Source: an uncultured Lachnospiraceae bacterium
Lineage (GTDB): Bacteria; Bacillota; Clostridia; Lachnospirales; Lachnospiraceae
Direction: 5' to 3'
Assembly (NCBI GenBank): GCA_902797185.1
Contig: CADBRV010000050.1
Coordinates: forward strand, 1 to 64,000
DNA length: 64,000 bases
The notes under the pieces are model-generated. The model had not been told where the DNA came from. It searched no databases and saw only the letters and a program-made list of their open reading frames with translations. Shown here piece by piece: positions 16,512 to 23,385 of this stretch (its first letter is position 1; every line of letters starts with the position of its first letter). The position numbers and the translations under genes were made by a program.

Positions 16512-18293
16512 TTAAAATAAAAATCCCGAGATGACAACCTGGAGGGACCGGATCCCGCGATATTCATTCACCTGTGGGTAATAACAAAACGAAAGGCATC
16601 TGCTGCCGCGTCCTTCCAATAAGGCTTCTTCTTCCCCTATCCCGTATTTTTCACGGAACTGTGCAAAAAAGCGGTCCGCGTCACCGAAATAAACCCCGTT
16701 CATCCTTCCTCCTGTTTCGGTAAGGAGGGAAAAGCGGGCCATGTTTTTTTCTTTCCCGATACGGGCGGCAGATAAAAAGACTGCCTTGTTTTCGGCAAAA
16801 AGCGGTTTTTCGTTGTCTGTGCCAAATGGCTCCAGCAGTTCCAGCTGCCCCACCAGCCCTTCCGTGATATAGGAAAGCGGCATCCTCATGTCCATATATT
16901 TTTTTACCGCTAAATCGTCCTCTGTCAGGCTGGCATGTTTGTTCAGCGCCTCCCGCAGGGCTGGGATTTTTTCCACTTCCACCGTAAATCCGGCTGCCAT
17001 AGGATGCCCGCCGAACTGTACGAAATATTCCCCGCAGGCAGTCATTTCATCATACATGGAATACGCTTCGATGGATCGGGCAGAACCTTTTACCTTCTCC
17101 CCTGTCCCTGCCGCTACAAAAGTGGGACGGTTATATTTTTCTTTGATCCTTCCTGCCACAATCCCGGCAATGCTGTCCAGGCAGTCCGGAAGGTATAAAA
17201 AGTAGACACTGTCATCCTTATGGCCGGAAGTTTCCACCTGCTCGACGGCCTGTTCCACCCCTTTCCGGGTCAGTTCCTTCCGTTCGGCATTAAGCTCCAC
17301 AAGCTTTTCGGCCCGCCGGGCTGCTTTCACTGGGTCTTTTTCCAAAAGCAGGGACATGGACTCCATGGCGGTCTCCAGCCTGCCGGAAGCGTTGATGCAG
17401 GGACCCAGTACAAACCCTAAATGGAACGCTTTTACATCGCCAATTTGATTGGCCCGGATCAGGGCTTTAAGCCCGATGTTTTTTGTCTGGTTCATCTGCC
17501 GAAGGCCGTAAGTCACGATGACCCGGTTTTCCTTCTTCAAAGGCATCACGTCGCCTACCGTGGCAAACGCGGCATTTTCCATAAAGCAGTAAGGCTCATC
17601 CTTGTCCCTTCCCGCTTTTTCATAAAGGACCTGCAGGAATTTCATAGCGACTACGGCGCCGCAGATATCCGGGAAAGGATAGCGGCTCCCCTGACGTTTC
17701 GGGTCCACCACATAATCTGCCTGGGGGAGGATCTCTTCTTTCTCCCCGCCTTCTTCCTTGTAAGGCACGTTATGGTGGTCTGTGACAATGACAGACATGC
17801 CCTTTTCCTTCGCGTAAGCGATTTCCTCCGCCGCCGCGATGCCATTATCACAGGTTAAAAGCACCTTTTTTCCGTCTTCCAGGGCAAGATCCACCAGATG
17901 GCGGTTTAAACCATATCCGTCCGTCATCCTGTTGGGGATCGCCGTATCTGCCTCAATTCCAAGTTTTCTAAGGCCTTCCTGGAGGATGTAAGACGCGTTG
18001 ACCCCATCAATATCATAATCCCCGATAATCCGGATGGCCTGCCCTTCCCGGGCCAGCTGCAGCAGCAGCCCCGCCGCTTCATCCACATCCGGCAGAAGGT
18101 GCGGGTCCTCCATTCCGGAAAGGGAAGGATGGAGGTACCCGTCCATGTCCTCCGGTTCCACATCCCTGTTGCACATAAGGCGTACCACCACCGGGTCTAC
18201 TCCCAGCTTATGGGAAAGCCCGTTAAAATCCGTTTTTTTCATCCGCAGGAACCATTTTTCCACCGGTCCCTCCGGCATTTTCCGGTTTGACAT
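16512..18293 (-). CDS. recJ: Single-stranded-DNA-specific exonuclease RecJ
   Basis: 5'-to-3' single-strand exonuclease in recombination and mismatch repair. The DHH-phosphoesterase motifs are present: IGDYDIDGVN, CDNGIAA, VTDHHNVP and GDVMPLK, followed by the DHHA1 motifs INASGRLETA, VKGSARS and FGGHPMAAGF, then an OB-fold C-terminus. At 593 residues it is the compact RecJ form. ATAGGAGG precedes the ATG with a short 3-nt gap; an internal ATG five codons later is possible. No terminator intervenes before the repeat at its 3' side. Confidence 0.94.
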   Translation of the reverse strand: MSNRKMPEGPVEKWFLRMKKTDFNGLSHKLGVDPVVVRLMCNRDVEPEDMDGYLHPSLSGMEDPHLLPDVDEAAGLLLQLAREGQAIRIIGDYDIDGVNASYILQEGLRKLGIEADTAIPNRMTDGYGLNRHLVDLALEDGKKVLLTCDNGIAAAEEIAYAKEKGMSVIVTDHHNVPYKEEGGEKEEILPQADYVVDPKRQGSRYPFPDICGAVVAMKFLQVLYEKAGRDKDEPYCFMENAAFATVGDVMPLKKENRVIVTYGLRQMNQTKNIGLKALIRANQIGDVKAFHLGFVLGPCINASGRLETAMESMSLLLEKDPVKAARRAEKLVELNAERKELTRKGVEQAVEQVETSGHKDDSVYFLYLPDCLDSIAGIVAGRIKEKYNRPTFVAAGTGEKVKGSARSIEAYSMYDEMTACGEYFVQFGGHPMAAGFTVEVEKIPALREALNKHASLTEDDLAVKKYMDMRMPLSYITEGLVGQLELLEPFGTDNEKPLFAENKAVFLSAARIGKEKNMARFSLLTETGGRMNGVYFGDADRFFAQFREKYGIGEEEALLEGRGSRCLSFCYYPQVNEYRGIRSLQVVISGFLF

Positions 18294-18380
18294 ATGCCTC
18301 CTATTCTTTTTTCAGCATAAATGGCGCGGCCAGCCATGGCCTGTCCCGCCACCCTCTTTATAGCGGAAGGCGGAAGGTTT

Positions 18381-18409
18381 GAAAAAGCGGCACTTTTCGC
18401 AGTGCCGCT
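18381..18409 (-). terminator. Terminator of the foldase lipoprotein gene
   Basis: Perfect 8-bp stem GCGGCACT/AGTGCCGC (18387-18394, 18401-18408), six-base loop, followed on the minus strand by TTTTTC. Confidence 0.9.
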
Positions 18410-18482
18410 CTCTTGTCCCATATTCATTTTGCGAAATCCCCTGCCGTATTTTTTCGGGAATTTCGGAAAGCCTGGCAGCGTA

Positions 18483-19712
18483 TCAGCTGGACGCGGAACC
18501 GGACTCGGTAGCGTTGCCGCTTTCATCTACATAAGCAATGTTTGCCGCGTCACGGAGCGTCTGCCACATCTTATACTGCTTTACAGCCTGTTCGAAGGAA
18601 TCCTTGCCCACTGCCTGCTCAAAAGCATCTACACTAGAGAAGCCATTCTGCTCCAGCATCGTGTCTACATCGTCGTATCCATAGTAAGAAGCATATTCCT
18701 TCAGGAAGGCATTGATGCTGTCGTCATCTGCCTGAATTTTTTCCTTTTCAATGATCGCTTCTATGATCAGGGAGTGCGGGATGACATTGTCCTCCAGCTG
18801 CTTGTTCAAAGCCTCCATATAAGCATCTTCACTGCGGAAACCATAGACCTGTGAAATATAGTCATCAAAGGAAATGCCTTGCTGCTTTGCGGCATTTTCA
18901 TCCTGGCTCCTGTAATATACCTGGTAATAAGCCAAAAGCCCCTTCGGCGTCTTCTTTACCTTGCAGACATTATAGACAGCTTCCTGCAGCTTGGAGCTTA
19001 AGTCCTGCTCGGTCTGGCTCGCCGCCTGCTGCTGGAGCACTTTCCAGATATAGGCAGTGAATTCATCCGTAGTCGTATACTGGCCGTTGGTATATTCATT
19101 TACAAAATCGTCCGTATAATCCGGCACTACTTTCTGGTCAGACTTAATGCTGTTGATGGTTACTTCGAACTGGGCATCCTTGCCTGCCAATTCCGTGTTG
19201 GAATAATCATCCGGGAAGGTGACATTGACCGTCACGGTATCGCCTACATTTGCGCCCACCAGCTGGTCTTCAAAACCCTCGATATAGGTACCGGAACCAA
19301 TCGTCAGGTCCTGGTCTGTCGCGGAGCCTCCGGAGAATTCCTCCCCGTCAACCGTGCCGGTGTAGTCAATATTGACCATGTCGCCGCTTTCCACCTGGGT
19401 CTTGTCGCTGTCCGCATATTCTGCTTTGCTTTGCAGGATATTATTAATGTAGGAATCCACATCATCCTTGGTGGCTTCATATTTGGTGGCGGTGACATTT
19501 ACCCCCATATATTTGCCCAATTTCACACATTTAAGGGCGTCATATTTCGGTTTGACCGGGTTTCCGGAAGCATCCCTCTGTACGTCCGCGCTCTCATAAA
19601 CAGCTGATGCGCTTTCATCTCCAGACGATGTCCCGCCAGTGGGAGCGCTGCAGGCTGCCAGCGTAAACACCGTGGTGAAAGCTAATACGAGTGCCAAAAG
19701 TTTCTTTTTCAT
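18483..19712 (-). CDS. Trigger-factor-like peptidyl-prolyl isomerase lipoprotein
   Basis: A 409-residue exported foldase. The signal peptide ends with TLAACS (lipid-anchored Cys21). There is no ribosome-binding domain. An FKBP domain (about 108-190: GDMVNIDYTGTVDGEEFSGG, GSGTYIEGFEDQLVGANVGD, FPDDYSNTELAGKDAQFEV) is followed by an all-helical region matching the trigger-factor C-terminal chaperone domain. This combination is that of trigger factor with its N-domain replaced by a lipoprotein signal, so it probably folds secreted proteins on the outer face of the membrane, a role similar to PrsA. The C-terminus is Ser/Gly-rich. Monocistronic with a strong terminator. Confidence 0.88.
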   Translation of the reverse strand: MKKKLLALVLAFTTVFTLAACSAPTGGTSSGDESASAVYESADVQRDASGNPVKPKYDALKCVKLGKYMGVNVTATKYEATKDDVDSYINNILQSKAEYADSDKTQVESGDMVNIDYTGTVDGEEFSGGSATDQDLTIGSGTYIEGFEDQLVGANVGDTVTVNVTFPDDYSNTELAGKDAQFEVTINSIKSDQKVVPDYTDDFVNEYTNGQYTTTDEFTAYIWKVLQQQAASQTEQDLSSKLQEAVYNVCKVKKTPKGLLAYYQVYYRSQDENAAKQQGISFDDYISQVYGFRSEDAYMEALNKQLEDNVIPHSLIIEAIIEKEKIQADDDSINAFLKEYASYYGYDDVDTMLEQNGFSSVDAFEQAVGKDSFEQAVKQYKMWQTLRDAANIAYVDESGNATESGSASS

Positions 19713-19908
19713 TTTCTTACCAAGTACGGTCCTGCCTTATGGTTCGCAAGGCGTGCCATAAACATAGATTACGGCTACGGCACAGGCTGCCCCTTGGGGG
19801 ATGCTCCATTAAAGCAAGGCGTTTTTCAAGTACCTTCTTCCTTTCCGCATAAAATGCTTTTCATCCATAATATTTAGAATACCACAGTCATGCATAAAAG
19901 GAAAGAAA

Positions 19909-19938
19909 TTGATTTTTACCTATAATATATGTTAAAAT
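19909..19938 (+). promoter_or_regulatory. Promoter of the gene at 19986
   Basis: TTGATT (19909-19914), 18-nt spacer, TAAAAT (19933-19938), about 50 nt before the GTG start. Confidence 0.5.
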
Positions 19939-19985
19939 ATTTTCCGCATTACTGCATAAATAGTTGGATATCGGAGGGATAAAAC

Positions 19986-20456
19986 GTGTCATTATTTTGG
20001 AAAATTTTATTGATTATCGTGATCGCCCTGGCTGTACTCCTGATCGTCTTTTATTTCCTTGGAAAAAAAGCCCAGAAGAAGCAGGATGAACAGCAGGCCG
20101 TCATTGACCAGACAAAACAGCAGGTTTCGATGCTGATCCTGGATAAACAGAAGCTCAAGCCAAAGAATGCCGGACTTCCCGCCATTATGACTGACCAGAT
20201 CCCGTGGTACTTGAAAAATTCCAAGCTTACCATCGTAAAGGCAAAGGTCGGGCCGAAGATCATGAATTTCATCGCCGACCCGAAGATCTTTGACGACATC
20301 CCGGTAAGGAAAGAAGTAAAAGCCACCATCAGCGGCTTATACATCACCGCCGTCCGGGGCATCCGCAAAGACAAAACGCAGGAAGAAGCTAAGAAAGGCT
20401 TTTTCGCCAGATTCTCCAGCAGGAATCAAAACGGGGCAAAGAAGAAAGCCAAATAA
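19986..20456 (+). CDS. Small membrane-anchored protein of unknown function
   Basis: Not recognised. The 156-residue protein has one N-terminal membrane helix (about 5-26: WKILLIIVIALAVLLIVFYFLG), then a basic, partly coiled segment (KKAQKKQDEQQAVIDQTKQQ) and a compact conserved-looking domain (about 60-125, MTDQIPWYLKNSKLTIVKAKVG... VRKEVKATISGLYITAVRGI), ending in a Lys-rich tail. Positive residues after the helix put the bulk in the cytoplasm. It starts with GTG, 8 nt after GGAGG. A terminator follows directly. Confidence 0.75.
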   Translation: MSLFWKILLIIVIALAVLLIVFYFLGKKAQKKQDEQQAVIDQTKQQVSMLILDKQKLKPKNAGLPAIMTDQIPWYLKNSKLTIVKAKVGPKIMNFIADPKIFDDIPVRKEVKATISGLYITAVRGIRKDKTQEEAKKGFFARFSSRNQNGAKKKAK

Positions 20457-20474
20457 CAAGTACATATCAGAAAT

Positions 20475-20514
20475 AATGCATCCGGCACGGTAAAAGGCTG
20501 GATGCATTTTTTAT
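20475..20514 (+). terminator. Terminator of the gene at 19986
   Basis: AATGCATCCGGC pairs with GCTGGATGCATT, followed by TTTTTATT on the plus strand. Confidence 0.88.
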
Positions 20515-20582
20515 TCCACTTTCTGCATGAATTGCCGATTCGAATTACCATGTTTCGCCCGGGCAACGAAATAGCCCTGGCT

Positions 20583-21014
20583 TTACTCCCTGATCCGGAT
20601 TTCAATCTCCAGGGTGCATTCCGCTACAAAATTTTCTCCCTGCTCCAGGCGGTAGGAAGCCTTTGCCAGGACCTTTTCCTTAGATTCCATTACGGATACT
20701 TCCCTGCCATAAGCGGAAAAGGACAGGCTGCCATAGGGCGTTATATAAAGGAAAGGTTTCGTTTCCTGCTGGCAGATCTGGACCATCGAGCTGGTTTTTC
20801 CTTTTTTTCTCATTTTGATGCCCCGCTCTGAAACCTGCAGGAAGCTTTTTGCCATTTCCCTGGTATCTCCCTGGGGCTCCTGGTAAAGGACATAGTGGGA
20901 GCCGTCTTTTAAATAGTAGGAACCTTCCGTTTCCAAAAGGACGGGGTCGCTGAAAGCCTTTCCCTGGCCGTCCCTCTGGATCCCCTTGATCCTGACCCAT
21001 GCTTTCTTTTCCAT
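20583..21014 (-). CDS. DUF1934 (YwiB-like) beta-barrel protein
   Basis: The 143-residue protein matches the YwiB/DUF1934 family of calycin-like small beta barrels, function unknown. Typical elements are VRIKGIQRDGQG, LETEGSYYLKDGSHYVLYQE and the alternating hydrophobic strands ending FVAECTLEIEIRI. Soluble, no signal. It abuts the carD-like gene directly (start immediately after that stop), so the two are cotranscribed. Confidence 0.8.
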   Translation of the reverse strand: MEKKAWVRIKGIQRDGQGKAFSDPVLLETEGSYYLKDGSHYVLYQEPQGDTREMAKSFLQVSERGIKMRKKGKTSSMVQICQQETKPFLYITPYGSLSFSAYGREVSVMESKEKVLAKASYRLEQGENFVAECTLEIEIRIRE

Positions 21015-21509
21015 TTACTGGGCAATCACTCCTTGGACTCTTTCTTCTGCTTTTTCCACAGGGATCTGGTAAACAACAGAAATTTCAGTCGTAAGGAGCT
21101 GCTCCACCTTCTGCATGTTCCGGTCATCGCTCATGTTCAGGCGTTTGCCTCTCTTCTCCCTGCGGTCCTTCTCCATCAGGATCCCTTTGAGCATGGCAAT
21201 CCACTGGCCAATCTCGCAGGATCGCAGCGCTTCCTTAAACTCTACCCCTCTCTGCTTCTCACTGGAATTATACATCGGGGCAATGTCCTTCGCCCCGCCT
21301 AAGATTTCGTCCACTTCCTGGGGCTGCGGCAAGGGCTTTAAAATATGGGTATCATTTTCTACTTTCAGATAAATCATCCCGCTGTTGTCAAAAAGCGGCT
21401 GCAGGAAATAAAACTGTGTATCACCTTTCATAAAATCCGGCGTGCCGATCTTGACGACTTTGCAGACTCCTCCGTTTTCATAAACTACGATATCTCCGAT
21501 TTGAAACAT
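21015..21509 (-). CDS. CarD-family transcriptional regulator
   Basis: RNA-polymerase-binding protein of the CarD/CdnL/TRCF-RID family. The N-terminal Tudor-like RID (FQIGDIVVYENGGVCKVVKIG, about 1-60) contacts the polymerase beta subunit; the rest (about 75-164) is helical with a basic patch (MEKDRREKRGKRLNMSDD) suited to DNA upstream of the -10 element. 164 residues is normal. In known members it stabilises or destabilises open complexes at rRNA and stress promoters. First gene of a two-gene unit with the DUF1934 protein. Confidence 0.88.
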   Translation of the reverse strand: MFQIGDIVVYENGGVCKVVKIGTPDFMKGDTQFYFLQPLFDNSGMIYLKVENDTHILKPLPQPQEVDEILGGAKDIAPMYNSSEKQRGVEFKEALRSCEIGQWIAMLKGILMEKDRREKRGKRLNMSDDRNMQKVEQLLTTEISVVYQIPVEKAEERVQGVIAQ

Positions 21510-21740
21510 ATTTCACCGTTCCTGTCCTGCGTATATAAACAATTGATTAATTTTATGTATATTAGTTCTACATTATTATATCATAAAAGAAACTTTTTAT
21601 CCATTTTCACATTTTTCTTCCAAACTGTTCACAACCATGTCACAATGATAATAGAAAATATGCATATACTTGCATAGATTGTGCGTGAAGGAGAACACGC
21701 GCGGCAGAGGATAAGGAACACCAGTGAAAGGACAAGGGCA

Positions 21741-22466
21741 ATGGACAATGTACGGACTACTTTCGAACGCCATGAAAAAAAATTTCTATTAGACGAAAGG
21801 CAGTTTCATGGGTTCCTGGAAAAGGCGGGGCCGTTTCTGACAGAGAATGAATTCCCCACAAGCCGGATCCACAACATTTATTTTGACACGCCGGATTATG
21901 AATTCATGCGCCGGTCAATGGAGAAACCGGTTTACAAAGAGAAAATGCGGGTACGCAGCTATATGCCGCCGGATGAAGACACGCCTGTCTTTGTAGAACG
22001 AAAAAAGAAATACAAGGGGATCGTATATAAAAGGAGGGTTTCCCTCCCCCTGAAGGATGCCAGGCCCTGGCTTCTGGAGAAAGCCCCCTGCCCGCTTGAT
22101 ACCCAGACCGGGAGGGAAATTGACGCTTTCCTGGCACGTTCGCCCAGGCTTCGGCCCGTACTTTTCCTTTATTATGACAGGCAGTCCTATGAGCTGGCAG
22201 GCAGCGGCCTTATCCGCGTCACTTTTGATACAAACCTGCGTTACCGGACAAACTGCCTGTCACTTACCGGAGGGCAGGACGGGACCCCCCTGCTGCCAGA
22301 GAATCATTACCTGATGGAATTAAAAATACCGGGCGCGCTCCCGCTTCCTTTATGCCGCCTGCTGGATGAATTAAAAATTTACCCGGTTTCTTTTTCAAAA
22401 GCGGGCCTTGCATGCCAGTTGGAAATGGAAAAAGAAAGGAGGCTGCATGATGGAACTGCTATTTGA
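21741..22466 (+). CDS. VTC-domain polyphosphate polymerase
   Basis: The 241-residue protein is a VTC domain (triphosphate-tunnel fold) that makes polyphosphate from ATP. Typical features: FERHEKKFLL at the start, HNIYFDTPDYEF, KMRVRSY, VFVERKKKYKG, YKRRVSL, the late YLMELKIPGALP and SKAGLACQLE with the tunnel's basic and acidic residues. The ATG at 21741 follows AAAGGACAAGGGCA; the frame is open back to a GTG at 21681. Its end overlaps the next gene by 17 nt. The VTC + DUF4956 pair recurs in many Firmicutes. Confidence 0.9.
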   Translation: MDNVRTTFERHEKKFLLDERQFHGFLEKAGPFLTENEFPTSRIHNIYFDTPDYEFMRRSMEKPVYKEKMRVRSYMPPDEDTPVFVERKKKYKGIVYKRRVSLPLKDARPWLLEKAPCPLDTQTGREIDAFLARSPRLRPVLFLYYDRQSYELAGSGLIRVTFDTNLRYRTNCLSLTGGQDGTPLLPENHYLMELKIPGALPLPLCRLLDELKIYPVSFSKAGLACQLEMEKERRLHDGTAI

Positions 22467-23148
22467 TTCCGTGCTTTTCGATCCGGCCACTAATTCCATA
22501 TCCATGACGGCGGCCGGCTTTCTAACCTGCACTGCCGCATCGATCGGGCTGGGGCTTTCGATCGCCATTGTGTATATGGCATCCAACAAAAACTACAGGA
22601 AAGGGTTTTTGATCACAGTAGCCCTGATGCCCTGCATCGTCCAGACGGTCATCATGATCGTAAACGGGAACCTTGGCACCGGCATCGCGGTAATGGGTGC
22701 CTTTTCCCTGGTACGCTTCCGTTCCATCCCGGGCAAGGCGCAGGAAATCCTGACGATTTTCCTGGCCATGGCGGTGGGCCTTGCGACCGGCATGGGATAC
22801 CTGGGCATCGCCCTGCTCTTTGTCGTGATTACCTGTGGGGTAAACCTGGTTCTTTCCTTCAGCCCCTTTGGAGGCAGGGACGAAAAGAACAACCGGATGC
22901 TGAAAATCACCGTCCCGGAAGACTTAAATTATACTGACGCTTTCGATGACATCTGGAAAGAATATACGACGAAAGCCAGCCTCTCTTCCGTCCGTACTTC
23001 CCATATGGGCAGCCTGTACAAGCTGGAATACCTGGTCACCCTGAAAGACATAGCGAAGGAGAAGGACATGATCGATGCCTTAAGGACCAGGAACGGCAAC
23101 CTGGAAATCGTCTGCGGCCATTCCAAGACAGACTCGGAGCTGTTATAA
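22450..23148 (+). CDS. DUF4956 membrane protein
   Basis: A 232-residue membrane protein of the DUF4956 family. About four hydrophobic helices (17-135) include ASIGLGLSIAIVYMASNKNYRKG and the conserved NGNLGTGIAVMGAFSLVRFRS, with GKAQEILTIF; the C-terminal 90 residues form a soluble domain. It is nearly always next to a VTC polymerase, and is inferred to be its membrane partner; the function is untested as far as I know. Of two adjacent ATGs I prefer 22450, 7 nt after AAAGGAGG. Overlaps the VTC gene, so translation is coupled. Confidence 0.88.
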   Translation: MELLFDSVLFDPATNSISMTAAGFLTCTAASIGLGLSIAIVYMASNKNYRKGFLITVALMPCIVQTVIMIVNGNLGTGIAVMGAFSLVRFRSIPGKAQEILTIFLAMAVGLATGMGYLGIALLFVVITCGVNLVLSFSPFGGRDEKNNRMLKITVPEDLNYTDAFDDIWKEYTTKASLSSVRTSHMGSLYKLEYLVTLKDIAKEKDMIDALRTRNGNLEIVCGHSKTDSELL

Positions 23149-23292
23149 AGGCTGCTGCCTTAAACAATTGAATACCGGCGGGAAAAAAATTTTCGGAGTG
23201 CAACTCCCCTGCTATAAAGACTGCCGTCTTGAACCATTGAATACAGGGTATTTAAAAAACTGCCGTCCTGCCCAAGTAAATACAGGATTTTT
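23147..23292 (+). repeat. Three tandem degenerate ~40-bp units
   Basis: Three units starting at about 23144, 23213 and 23256 share ATAAAGGCTGCTGCCTT / ATAAAGACTGCCGTCTT / AAAAAACTGCCGTCCTG and end in AATACCGG, AATACAGG, AATACAGG. The spacing is about 69 and 43 nt. They lead straight into the terminator, whose stem (GCTGCCGCC) looks like a fourth unit. Confidence 0.65.
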
Positions 23293-23333
23293 AAAAAGCT
23301 GCCGCCTGCTTCATGCAGGGCGGCAGCTTTTTA
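23293..23333. terminator. Bidirectional terminator
   Basis: AAAAAGCTGCCGCC pairs with GGCGGCAGCTTTTT. A and T runs on both flanks let it serve the VTC/DUF4956 operon (plus) and the beta-helix lipoprotein gene (minus). Confidence 0.9.
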
Positions 23334-23385
23334 CTGGTTCTTTCCTTCAGCTGGCTGATATTCAGTTGCTGCTGCAGATATACCG

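Noticed and set aside
18483-19712. Ordinary cytoplasmic trigger factor (tig)
   Set aside because: A lipobox signal peptide replaces the ribosome-binding domain, so it cannot act on the ribosome as Tig does.
23144-23292. CRISPR-like array
   Set aside because: Only three degenerate units with unequal spacing, no unique spacers of constant length and no cas genes.
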